Positions 52,445 to 61,631 of a stretch of DNA of 64,000 nt are shown here, in pieces. The notes beneath the pieces were generated by a model, which saw nothing but the letters and a program-made list of their open reading frames with translations, was not told the DNA's origin and ran no database searches. How positions within the stretch are numbered: the first letter of the stretch is position 1; each line of letters begins with the position of its first letter. A program made the translations under genes and the position numbers. Origin of the DNA: Bacilli bacterium (GTDB lineage Bacteria; Bacillota_I; Bacilli_A; RFN20; CAG-288); the NCBI GenBank assembly GCA_900770925.1, contig CAAGLY010000011.1, positions 1-64,000 of the forward strand. The letters run 5' to 3'.

Positions 52445-52469
52445 TGGTGCCGGGTACAGGAATCGAACC
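52445..52469 (-). tRNA. 3' end fragment of a tRNA (tRNA-Leu-like), candidate attachment site
   Basis: On the minus strand the DNA reads GGTTCGATTCC, TGTACCCGGC, ACCA: T-loop, T-stem 3' side, acceptor 3' strand, discriminator A and CCA. The acceptor half ACCCGGC-A suits tRNA-Leu. The homology ends inside the T-stem, and no 5' half is present. Such 3' ends are what integrases leave when elements insert in tRNA genes. I saw no second copy in the window. Confidence 0.6.
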
Positions 52470-52470
52470 A

Positions 52471-52562
52471 TCCGGAAGATTATCTCATGGCGCGTGACCC
52501 TTGAGCTAGCTCAAGGGTCTTTTTGTTTGTCCCTCCATTCTCATTTCATTTTACAATTCACA
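52471..52562 (+). repeat. 92-bp duplicated segment, copy 2
   Basis: Near-identical to 15457-15548. Includes a gene 3' end (HPEDYLMARDP, TGA 52502-52504), a palindromic terminator (52496-52519, then TTTTTG) and the dispersed TTTACAA repeat. It abuts the tRNA fragment. From 52563 to 52741 I see no feature. Confidence 0.8.
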
Positions 52563-52741
52563 ATTTAAAATTAAATCAAATTTATCTATTAGAATTAATT
52601 TTAGTAAATTTGGTAGCTAAAATGTTTTGCTTTTCTGTTTTTCAACAGAGTTTCCTTGTTTTTTGCTAGTTTTTCATTTCAGAAGAGACTACAGTTCTTA
52701 AAGTATACTCTAAATTCGGAACATTCTTCTTCGATAATATT

Positions 52742-54015
52742 TTATGGTCTTAGTGATGTAATCGGTACAACGTACACTCCGTCTTTTCTTCTGTATGCAG
52801 CATTCGTAAGTCCACAGATAACGCAAAGGGATTTTGCTGGAATGCCCCTTCTTTCTTGATAGAATCATTGATCTTGACTAGGTTCTTGGCTGCTTCCTCA
52901 ATCTGATTTGCACCAAGCTTGATTTCAATGCCGCAGTAAGTGCCATCATCTAATTCAATGACAGCATCCCTTTCTCTGTTCTTATAGTCCTGGTAATGAT
53001 AGAGCTTTGCATCTATCGAGTCACAATAGGAATAAAGGTCTCTTTCCACCAGGGATTCAAACAGAAAACCAAGATAGTTCAAATCATTCCTTAGTTTCTG
53101 CTCATTCAGATTCAATAAGGCACAGGCTAAAGAGGGATCAACTAAATGACGCTTTTCTCTTCGCTTTAAACGCAAAGAGGAACGGATACTATTTCCAAAC
53201 GGCGGAATGTTCTCGGTCAGATAGAGACGATTCAAAAGATCTAGATAGTCCGCAATCGTATCCACATTGATATCATCAAAGTCTTTTTCCTTGATATCGT
53301 TTTTTAGCATCCGGTTTGTTGCTGTTGTTGCTTCATTTCTTGCTAAGGAACGAAGCAGAAGCTCTACTTTATGCCGGTCCCGTCTGACATCATCCGTTTT
53401 ATAGATATCCTCATTCAGAACAGATTTGATATATTCCCGGGAAACTAGGATTCCAGCTTCCACAGGACTGTTCCTAATCGCCGGCCATCCACCAATCAGA
53501 ATAAGTTCAATGATCCGATGCAGACTGACATCACCGGTCAGATAGTCTTTCGCCTGGTTCTCGCAGATATCCTTCAAAGAAACCTTTCCATCGGAAGCAC
53601 CGGATTCAAACAGAGACATCGGCCGCCTACGCAAACGGGCAATTCTTCCAGTCCCCGTATGGATATAACTGCTTTTACCGATTGTTGCAGAGCCAGTCAG
53701 AATAAACTGCCCTTTTTCCTGCGACCTATCAACTCGTCCACGAATAGCATCCCAAATGGCAGGAACTTCCTGCCATTCATCTAGCAAGCGAGGAGTATCA
53801 CCATCCAGAACTAAATCCGGATTCCTTTCAGCCAGCTTCTTATTGTTGAAATTTCCCTTTGGGTCCGCCAAAAAGAACTGGCTCTGAGAATGAAACCTGC
53901 TAGTCCTTGTCTTGCCACACCATTTCGGTCCTTCGATTAATAAAGCTCCGAAAATTTTCAGATACCGTTCGATTTTTTGATCGACAACACGTGTTTTGTA
54001 ATTCTTGACTATCAT
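52742..54015 (-). pseudogene. AAA_14 / DUF4143 ATPase with C-terminal frameshift
   Basis: ATPase with Walker A GPKWCGKT (29-36), TPRLLDEWQEVP, sensor FILTGSATIG, and the nuclease-like core RERDAVIELDDGTYCGIEIK. After LVKINDSIKKEG the frame shifts at four G (52845-52848), giving a wrong tail to 52750. With one more G it would read GIPAKSLCVICGLTNAAYRR and end VYVVPITSLRP at 52742, matching both the 46.9 kb fragment and the family. Only the last 33 residues are affected, so partial function or a sequence error are possible. ATG 54015 is preferred over TTG 54027. Four 23-bp repeats precede it. Confidence 0.75.
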
Positions 54016-54041
54016 TTTATTTGCCAATATAAAGCTATATC

Positions 54042-54117
54042 ATTCCGAGCATTTTGCCAATTTTATTCCGATAGTTTTATTATTTTCATTCCGATATATT
54101 CGGCAATTCTGTTCCGA
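54042..54117 (-). repeat. 23-bp periodic repeats upstream of DUF4143 ATPase
   Basis: ATTCCGA at 54042, 54065 and 54088, and GTTCCGA at 54111: four units exactly 23 bp apart, beginning about 27 bp from ATG 54015. Between cores, TTTGCCAAT and GGCAAT recall the TTTGTGGCA of the array at 52.3 kb. Confidence 0.8.
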
Positions 54118-54299
54118 GTTTTCTGAAATAGCGCTTTTGCCTGAATAGACTTATGAGATGAATGCCGGTGATTTCGACTACAATTCAAAAGACTACCGTT
54201 TAAAGTCTGAGGTTATCATTTAACTTCTTCTCATAAGCATTCAAAATCAGAACAAGGAGTGAAACCATTATCGTCCCACTTTTCCTGGTGACTAATTAG

Positions 54300-56846
54300 C
54301 TAGTTGGTAGAAGCGTTTATTGTTATAGGACCTGAAAGGGAGTCAAAGGCGCTTTGATAACCAGAAAGGCTAAATGAAAATGATTCATCATTACCATTGC
54401 TGGTAGGAGGGAACTCTTTGCTTGCAACTTCTTTACCAGCAATAGCGATTTTAATAATTCGAGTTGTATTTGTTCCTCGCCGGCCTTCGGTAGAACCTTC
54501 AACGACTATCTTGAGTACATCAGAAGCACTGATAAAAGCTGTATTGCTTAGCAAATCAGTGTCGCTTTCCGTCTTAGCGGTTTTAATGACATTATACTTT
54601 TTTATTATACTTCCAAACTTAGTATTATTCACCTGTACTCTCAGATAATTGACCGACTGGATAATAGAAGTAATCTTTAACTCCTTTACTCCCTGATCAT
54701 GGAGTTCCTTCAGCTTAGACAGAACATCCGTCTGAGACGGATAGACATTTGAATCATCTCCCCTAATCTTCCATCCAGTAAAGGTATGAACCGTCTTAGC
54801 ATCAGCAGAAACATTCGTCTCATAGCTTGTCTTCCTATCACTAGGATTCGTTAAAACAAAAGAAGTATCCGCAGAAGAAATCGAATAAGACTTAGTTCCT
54901 ACTACACCACCCTCTTTCCGATACTCTAAGGTAACATCAAAGAGCTTGTCAGTCCATTTCGCATATAACGTGATGTGATTTAGTCCATTAAGATAATTAA
55001 CAGCAGTACTTGGTTTAAGGACGCACTTGTTATCATTATTCTTATCAAGAGGCTTCGTTAATTCGGAATCATAGTAATAACCACCAAAGGTCTTACCAGA
55101 CTCTTGATTGGTCATATCGTTAATCACGATATCATTGCTATCACCATCATTAAAGGATGTCGGATTATCCGATGGATTAGTTGCAGTAGAACTATTAGAT
55201 ACATACCGGATACCATAGATAGAGGTATAGGAATCAGATAACCATCCATAAGAGTTATTCGCCATCTTAGCGGAAGTATAAGTCTTATTCTTCTCAATCG
55301 TTGTTGAGTAAAGACTAGACGGAACTACCCAGTTCCTCTCTGTATCGCTACTAGATACATAACGCTTAGTATCAACAAGAGTTATCTTTGCAGATTCTGT
55401 ATGGTCCTCAGAATCACCGCTAACACCACCTAATTTTCCGTAAGTGGGCTCGGTGGTTTTGACAGACGAATCAAAACCTGATTGAACAACAATTCTTCCT
55501 GTTTCAGTATTTGATTGAACAATTCCGCCAAAAGAAGAATTCAGACAGAGCGTTCCATCATTAATCAAGACAGCAGATCCGAAATTAGGATACTTTTTAT
55601 TGTATTTCCTATCAGGAACATAGTTTTGATAGAAAGTAGCTTGAGAGTTTACTTGAACTTTCGCCTGTTCATGAATATGAACACTAGTTCCAGACAAAAA
55701 CTTTACTTTGTTAGGAATAGTTACAGTTCCACTTTCAAACTCAAAAGCAAACTTGTAAGAGAAAGGAAGATGAAAGTCTTTCGTGTTAATTGATATGCCG
55801 ACATTCATCGTCCTGCTAGAAATAGAAACATTTCCGTTAACATAAAAGGTCATTTTATTAATACGATCCGCACTTGTTGAAGAAGAAAAGTCATCGTAGC
55901 CATAGCCTAAGGGAGCATCATAGTAATAGCTAATGCTGCCCGAAGAAAGGGTAATTAGAGCAGACTCATCTGGGCCCACGATTTTAGGGGATAGCAAATA
56001 AGTGTTTTCTGGCTTATCGGTATGAAGAGTAGCTTTGCCTGTTAAAACCGCACTACCTGTAAAAGACGCTTTCCCTTGAATGTTTGGCAAATCAAAAGCA
56101 TTGAACGGGCAAGCTTTCCAGCCACGTGTGTTCAAACTATCGCCTGGGTAAACCGCATAATTAGTAAATGATCCCCCTCTAAAATCATAAATAACAAACG
56201 GAAGATTCAGTTTTCCTGAATTAATCGAATCGACCGAGCTTCCATTTTTAGCTGTCTTTTCTTTTATATATCCGTAACAGGTAAGCTCACCTGAATTAGT
56301 AATATGAGCGCCCTGCCCTAAGGTAATCTCAGAATAATTCCCGATAGTCCTTCCGGTAGGAGCCTGACCATTACGTCCTAACACGCCACCGATAAATAAA
56401 GTTCCGTTATTCGTTAAGGTTATTTTATCCGCAATAGTAACCTGTGACTTCCGGTATGTATCAGGTTTCTTATCTGCAAAATCCCCTGTTCCTGTTCTTG
56501 CTGAATCCTCAAGCACATGTTTTTCCTTTAAGTCATCCTCATAAGGCAAGGCTAAAGTAACCCCGCTCTTAATCTCACAGTTATGGGAAATAGTCGGATT
56601 TGTCCCAGGAATCACATATACCGTACCAGAAGATGTGCTCTTCAAAGCAGCTTCAATACTCGTGTAATACGTATTCGTACCATCATTCTGAGTATAGGCA
56701 ACACTCTTAGTGCCCCATTGAGCACTCTTATCCAGAGATAAATCCGGATTCTCGTTCTTCTGTATCCATCCTCCGTTAACAACAGACCTCGCAAAAGAGC
56801 AGAAAACAAAAGCAATAGTCCTGACTATCTTCTTCAGTCTATTCAT
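54300..56846 (-). CDS. large beta-helix-like surface protein (module 3)
   Basis: 848 residues. The N-terminus is short and basic, then hydrophobic (IVRTIAFVFCSFARSVV). The shared domain follows: TYYTSIEAALKSTSSGTVYV, IPGTNPTI, and many short beta repeats (IGGVLGRNG, ITNSGELTCYGYIKE). An InlB-type segment is KTFGGYYYDSELTKPL to ITLYAKWTDK, then a region of about 190 residues found only here. There is no Hint domain, unlike module 1. ATGA overlap with the small partner gene. Probably secreted and assembled together with it. Confidence 0.72.
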   Translation of the reverse strand: MNRLKKIVRTIAFVFCSFARSVVNGGWIQKNENPDLSLDKSAQWGTKSVAYTQNDGTNTYYTSIEAALKSTSSGTVYVIPGTNPTISHNCEIKSGVTLALPYEDDLKEKHVLEDSARTGTGDFADKKPDTYRKSQVTIADKITLTNNGTLFIGGVLGRNGQAPTGRTIGNYSEITLGQGAHITNSGELTCYGYIKEKTAKNGSSVDSINSGKLNLPFVIYDFRGGSFTNYAVYPGDSLNTRGWKACPFNAFDLPNIQGKASFTGSAVLTGKATLHTDKPENTYLLSPKIVGPDESALITLSSGSISYYYDAPLGYGYDDFSSSTSADRINKMTFYVNGNVSISSRTMNVGISINTKDFHLPFSYKFAFEFESGTVTIPNKVKFLSGTSVHIHEQAKVQVNSQATFYQNYVPDRKYNKKYPNFGSAVLINDGTLCLNSSFGGIVQSNTETGRIVVQSGFDSSVKTTEPTYGKLGGVSGDSEDHTESAKITLVDTKRYVSSSDTERNWVVPSSLYSTTIEKNKTYTSAKMANNSYGWLSDSYTSIYGIRYVSNSSTATNPSDNPTSFNDGDSNDIVINDMTNQESGKTFGGYYYDSELTKPLDKNNDNKCVLKPSTAVNYLNGLNHITLYAKWTDKLFDVTLEYRKEGGVVGTKSYSISSADTSFVLTNPSDRKTSYETNVSADAKTVHTFTGWKIRGDDSNVYPSQTDVLSKLKELHDQGVKELKITSIIQSVNYLRVQVNNTKFGSIIKKYNVIKTAKTESDTDLLSNTAFISASDVLKIVVEGSTEGRRGTNTTRIIKIAIAGKEVASKEFPPTSNGNDESFSFSLSGYQSAFDSLSGPITINASTN

Positions 56847-57556
56847 GCTGTTACCTCTGCCTTAAAGGAGAACATAAACTTATTGCCAGGAAGCTTATCA
56901 TAGATTGTTTCCTTAAACTTTTCTATCGGAAAGGAAAAAGGATACTTAACAGCAAAATAGGCTGCTTTCTGATCCAGATACTCACTGACATCAAAACTGA
57001 TCTTACAGTAGTTAGCAGAAAAAGAGGTGTTTACCTTAGCGGAATAATCATAGGTAGCACTATCCTTAGAGATACCTGCTTTAACCGAATCACTCTTAAA
57101 GTACGAGGAAAACAGAACATCGCTATTACCAGAGATAAAGGCATTACTCTGATCATAAAGATACGCAGACATCGTAAAAGCAGTCGCATCCTTAAACAGA
57201 TGATCCTTAATCAGATCCTCCGTCTGAATCGAGAAAAGCACCCTCACTTCTCCATCGGATACAATCTTATTTCCAATCAGATTATTCTGATCATCAAAAA
57301 CAGCTTTGACTAAGCCATCCTGACAGAACTCAAAGCCCTGGATTTTATCGTACTTTACGTATTTATTGATATCAGAATACTGACCGTCAGCATTCACGTT
57401 CAGTGAATCCTGACGGTTCAGTTTCTCATTCGAATTAATCTTCCACGCAGAAAAGCCGACCGAAATAAGGGAAAGGCTACTTACAAGGAGCAACCCCCCC
57501 CGTCCGACCCAGAAGGACTTTTTACTTATGTGTTTTTCGGCTTTATATTCAGACAT
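56843..57556 (-). CDS. small SipW-target surface protein (module 3), with G8 tract in frame
   Basis: 237 residues. A basic start, then WVGRGGLLLVSSLSLISVGF and SAWKINS: a SipW-type signal. The mature part opens LNVNADGQYSDINKY, like SIGADGEFSDINQY in module 1, then beta-rich sequence. The Gly codons before the hydrophobic core are made by a run of eight G (57494-57501), in frame here. No clear ribosome site before ATG 57556. Its overlap with the large gene suggests both proteins act together. Confidence 0.75.
   Translation of the reverse strand: MSEYKAEKHISKKSFWVGRGGLLLVSSLSLISVGFSAWKINSNEKLNRQDSLNVNADGQYSDINKYVKYDKIQGFEFCQDGLVKAVFDDQNNLIGNKIVSDGEVRVLFSIQTEDLIKDHLFKDATAFTMSAYLYDQSNAFISGNSDVLFSSYFKSDSVKAGISKDSATYDYSAKVNTSFSANYCKISFDVSEYLDQKAAYFAVKYPFSFPIEKFKETIYDKLPGNKFMFSFKAEVTA
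57494..57501 (-). repeat. homopolymer G8 tract in signal-peptide region
   Basis: Eight G on the coding strand at the same place as the tract in module 1. Here the frame is open (ON). Confidence 0.7.
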
Positions 57557-57615
57557 AGTGCAGAACTAATGAGATTCTAACACAGCTCGCTAGGATTGTA
57601 AACCTACGCTTATCA

Positions 57616-60600
57616 TTAAACTACGCTAGGAAGAGTCTTGTTACTATCACCGATTGTGAGGACTTTTCCTGTGCCAGTGACCTCAATCCAATAATAGGTC
57701 TTAACCTTTTTCCAATCATATTGGCTCTTTCGCTCAAGGTTAGTAAGAACATAATAATCATCCTGATTATTGGTCTTGCCATAGTAATAGGATTCGACTT
57801 TCTGAAAACTCGGCAAGAAGTTAATCGTATTTGAGTTAAGCTGGGCATTAAAGGATACATCACCTTTCGCTAGTCCAAGGGGAACAGAAATCACTTCTTT
57901 CTGACTCCTAGAGATAGACTTCAGCTTATTCACGCCATTCTCATCCGTATCATATGTAACCTCGATAGGTAATGTGTTTGTAAAGGAAACAATACTCGTG
58001 CCGATATCAATCGAGCTAAGATCTGCAACCCTTCTGAATTTTTTATCCTTTTCCGAATAGCTCCTGCTCTTGACTAGCTTTTCCGGAACAATACCCGTTC
58101 CGGCAATGCCACCCTTATCGGATGAATCATCCGTTGAGGTGCTATTAGAACTCTTATAGATCTGCCCAACTAGATAGCTTTTCCAAGCGGTAACACCAAG
58201 TCCCGACTGTTTCTCTTCAAAGTTGCATCCAAGAGAGAGGAGATAATATTCAATATGTGCTGTCCTCTGCTTCTGTGTGACAAGCCAGACTTTGGTTTCG
58301 TTGGAGTAATGCTTAACAATAAAGCAGTCCGCTGTATTCGGGCGGATATAGTATTCCGTCTTCGTTCCTCCGCAGGAAACAAGGATATAAGCGGAAACCT
58401 GAGCGGATTCTCCTCCCTTGCCCTTTTCAACATGGACAGCAGCCGTGATATCCGCATCGATATTGGCAGAATTAACACCGATAATTTTTAAATCCACCTT
58501 CAGTTTTCCGCTCAGACTGAAATCATTCTGATCCGTTGTGTTGAGAAGCAACGATGTCCTGATCGGCAAAGAGTTAAAGTCAATCGCCTTGCTCTTAAAG
58601 TCATCATTGAAGGTATCCGTATACTTCTTAAAGTCGGCATTCTGACCAGAAATAGTCAAAGAAGCAGATATCTGCTTCTTTGTCTCTTTCCTAGAGCCAT
58701 CCGCCTGCTCTGTAGAAGAAATCCTTAACGAATCAAAAGAAATAGAGTTGGTCTTCCAGTCCTCTTCTGAGGTAGTCTGGTACTTCCTGATAACATCGCT
58801 CGTACCAGAGGTAGAAGAGCCAAAGAGAGAATTATCTAAGACAATATGAATCTGACCATCCGTGATTGCGACAGAATTCACTCCGTCTAGAAGAGAAAGG
58901 AAAGAGACAATATCCGGAGTCGAGGATCCTTTTGCGGATTCTACCTCATCCTTTTTATCCCTAAGCCTGTTATAGATCTGGACAATCGGACCAAGGTAAT
59001 CATAAAGGAGATTCGTCTTTTTGATTTCCTTAATCTGATCCGTCCTATCCTGGATAGACTGATTTCCCCTTAAAGCGCCGACATAGGAGGTATCCTTAGC
59101 GGTTTCCTTATTATCCTGATGGTAATATTTGACACAGAGATTATCTTCGACATTGTTCTTATCAGGTTCCCTCTTATTGGAGTAATAGAAAGAGATGGAT
59201 GGGTCATAAGAGTGTTCATCCCTGTCAATATGCAGGTCCCCTGCATATTGACTGTTGAGATAATCGAAGTAGACCTCTCCATCAACGCCAAGAGGATAGC
59301 TATCGCTGTTCACCCTATCCTTAATCGTTGCCGATAAGGATAAAGAGAACTGCTTTTCGTTTCCAGGAAGCAAGTCAAATAATCCGGTAATGAAGAAGGA
59401 GAAGTGATTGACTTCCTTACCGATGAAATCATCGGTATTGAACTTCACGCTTCCATCTAGATAAGTCCTATCCTTGATAGAGACATAATCCTTCCTGTTC
59501 ATCTTTATATTCAGGACAATATCCTCATAGGCAAGTCCTAAGATAGAGACAGAAGTCAGCTGATTATCATCGAGCTTCCTGGTGATGGTACCTCCTTTTT
59601 TAAAGGAGGAATCAATCACCGATGGGTCAAGCTCTAGAACAAGATGATCCTCATCGGAGGAGGGAGAAACCAAGATAAACTTGAATAAGGTATCTAAATC
59701 AAGTCCATTAGAAAGAGAGAAGATGGAAGAGAACTTATCCAGCACCTTATTCAGTGCCTCTTTCGTTCCCTCATCGGATTTGTTCAGCTTAGCAATCGCA
59801 TCCGAAAGAGCATCAAACACGCTTCCGGCTTCCGTATTGGTAATCGACTGCTTCCTTGTCTTATCTAGGGTCCTATAGGCAGTATTCTCTAGATAACGGA
59901 CATCAAGATAATGAGTCGAAGAGTTATCGCTTCCGCTAATTGCTAACGAAGCCCCAATCTCCGGATTTTCCTTAGTCAGGTCAATCCTTGCCTCACCGGC
60001 AAAGCTAGCAGCTTTATCCTTGCCGCTTGCATCCTGGTATCCTTTTTCAATCCTGTTGACCGACAGATCAATGCCGAACTGCTTCTGCTTTATATAAGGT
60101 TCAATCTGCTTGATGGCAGGTAAGATTCCGTCATAGGTAGTTATAAACTCCGCTTCATCAATTGTCTCAAAAACAGGGGTAAACGAATCGATTTTAAAGG
60201 TGAGAGAGGCTCTCTCTCCTTTAAAAGGTACGTTCTCTACTTTAATGCTAGAGACCTCATTCTCGTTGTTCACCCTGTCCTTGGAGAAGGATAAGGTAAT
60301 CTTAGAAAGGGCAGCGGGATCATCGGTTAAACCAAAAGCCTTGGCAAAAAGATCAATGGTAATCAGAGTACCATCCGCATTCGAAGTCCTTGAGGAGACA
60401 AGCTTCGTTAAGTTCGAGTAATCTCCGTTAAGCAGTGCCTTAAACTCACAGTCGGATAAAAGAGAGGAGATATTCTCAATCAGAGAGGTGGTATCCGAGC
60501 TAGAAGTCACATTCGTCAAAGCATCAAGGACATCCTTGACTTTTGAATTCGTCAGATGGCCTTTCGACTGATTGTTGATATTGATATACGTCTTCTCTTT

Positions 60601-61596
60601 CTCGTAGTAGACAGATGCACTTCCTTTGACATAAGGATTAACGGCCTCACCCTGACTGATCTTAGCCTGGACTCTCTGACTATCCGAAAGATCCGCTTTG
60701 ACATTGACAGAGAAACCTTTCTCCTCGCTCGGACTATCCTTCCTATCCTTCCTTAGAAAATCTAAGGAAGCAGAGAAAGAGTCATGCTTCGCCCTATTGA
60801 TAAAGGTGACAAACAGAGGATCAAGTCCGTCTAAGTTCACTTTGACAAGGTTTTGATCATAATCCTGAACATAGCTCATCTTTAAGCTCTGTTCCCCTTT
60901 CCCGTTCAGGGTAACCTTTAAAGAAGAGTTACCCTCTTTGGTAAAGGAAAGGCCCTCCGGGGTAGAGACAGAGGTCAGCCTAAGCTGCTTATCTGCACCC
61001 CTGACAAGCTTTCCATACTCGGTATCAAAGGTAAACAGATGACTTCCATCTGTGGAAGAGACCTCATCGGTAGACTTAGTGACTCCGTCCTCGATCTTAC
61101 TGAAAATATCGTTGACCTTATCAAGGACAGAGGAAGAGGCATCACTCTCCTCTTTCCCCCTCTTGATCAGTCCAGAGTCCGTCAGGACTCCGACAATATC
61201 TCCTAAGGAAGAGGCGCTCCTTGTATAAATCTTCGTATCGTATTCGACAGCTGCTCTCTGATCATTAAAATAGATTCCGAAAGGAAGATTCAGAGTATCG
61301 ACACTGAGATCGAGATGACCGGAAAGAGACTTATCTCCTTCAAGATAAGTGATGGCTAAATCGTTGCTTGTCCTATGAAAAGGCACATCCCTTCCCTCGA
61401 TGGAAAGAGATAGATCATGAAAACGCAAAGAGGAGGAAGAGGTCAGCTGCTTCAAAAAGCAGCTGACCTGATTTTCCTCTTCGCTAGCGCTAGGATTTTT
61501 CTGCCTTTCCTTCTGGTTTTCCTTATACCTGACCGGTCCCATAAGACCAGTTAAGAAACCAAGAAGAGTGAGACTAAGAATAGTTTTTCGCTTCAT
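57616..61596 (-). CDS. giant secreted surface protein, paralogue A
   Basis: 1326 residues. Signal peptide TILSLTLLGFLTGLM. The long body is built of related beta segments; FDLLPGNEKQFSLSLSATIK, TYLDGSVKFNTDDF and GGIAGTGIVPEKLV have counterparts in the next gene (FDLFTGDQKYSLSLKANLD, GGIMGTTILPETMV). No catalytic or anchoring motif (no LPxTG, no lipobox) is seen. The repeat architecture recalls bacterial LolA/lipoprotein-like beta-sheets stacked in tandem, but this is only an impression. It follows paralogue B by 35 bp and is probably cotranscribed. Confidence 0.65.
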   Translation of the reverse strand: MKRKTILSLTLLGFLTGLMGPVRYKENQKERQKNPSASEEENQVSCFLKQLTSSSSLRFHDLSLSIEGRDVPFHRTSNDLAITYLEGDKSLSGHLDLSVDTLNLPFGIYFNDQRAAVEYDTKIYTRSASSLGDIVGVLTDSGLIKRGKEESDASSSVLDKVNDIFSKIEDGVTKSTDEVSSTDGSHLFTFDTEYGKLVRGADKQLRLTSVSTPEGLSFTKEGNSSLKVTLNGKGEQSLKMSYVQDYDQNLVKVNLDGLDPLFVTFINRAKHDSFSASLDFLRKDRKDSPSEEKGFSVNVKADLSDSQRVQAKISQGEAVNPYVKGSASVYYEKEKTYININNQSKGHLTNSKVKDVLDALTNVTSSSDTTSLIENISSLLSDCEFKALLNGDYSNLTKLVSSRTSNADGTLITIDLFAKAFGLTDDPAALSKITLSFSKDRVNNENEVSSIKVENVPFKGERASLTFKIDSFTPVFETIDEAEFITTYDGILPAIKQIEPYIKQKQFGIDLSVNRIEKGYQDASGKDKAASFAGEARIDLTKENPEIGASLAISGSDNSSTHYLDVRYLENTAYRTLDKTRKQSITNTEAGSVFDALSDAIAKLNKSDEGTKEALNKVLDKFSSIFSLSNGLDLDTLFKFILVSPSSDEDHLVLELDPSVIDSSFKKGGTITRKLDDNQLTSVSILGLAYEDIVLNIKMNRKDYVSIKDRTYLDGSVKFNTDDFIGKEVNHFSFFITGLFDLLPGNEKQFSLSLSATIKDRVNSDSYPLGVDGEVYFDYLNSQYAGDLHIDRDEHSYDPSISFYYSNKREPDKNNVEDNLCVKYYHQDNKETAKDTSYVGALRGNQSIQDRTDQIKEIKKTNLLYDYLGPIVQIYNRLRDKKDEVESAKGSSTPDIVSFLSLLDGVNSVAITDGQIHIVLDNSLFGSSTSGTSDVIRKYQTTSEEDWKTNSISFDSLRISSTEQADGSRKETKKQISASLTISGQNADFKKYTDTFNDDFKSKAIDFNSLPIRTSLLLNTTDQNDFSLSGKLKVDLKIIGVNSANIDADITAAVHVEKGKGGESAQVSAYILVSCGGTKTEYYIRPNTADCFIVKHYSNETKVWLVTQKQRTAHIEYYLLSLGCNFEEKQSGLGVTAWKSYLVGQIYKSSNSTSTDDSSDKGGIAGTGIVPEKLVKSRSYSEKDKKFRRVADLSSIDIGTSIVSFTNTLPIEVTYDTDENGVNKLKSISRSQKEVISVPLGLAKGDVSFNAQLNSNTINFLPSFQKVESYYYGKTNNQDDYYVLTNLERKSQYDWKKVKTYYWIEVTGTGKVLTIGDSNKTLPSVV

Positions 61597-61631
61597 TTCA
61601 TCCTTTCAGAATAGAGGGGGAAGATAGAAAT

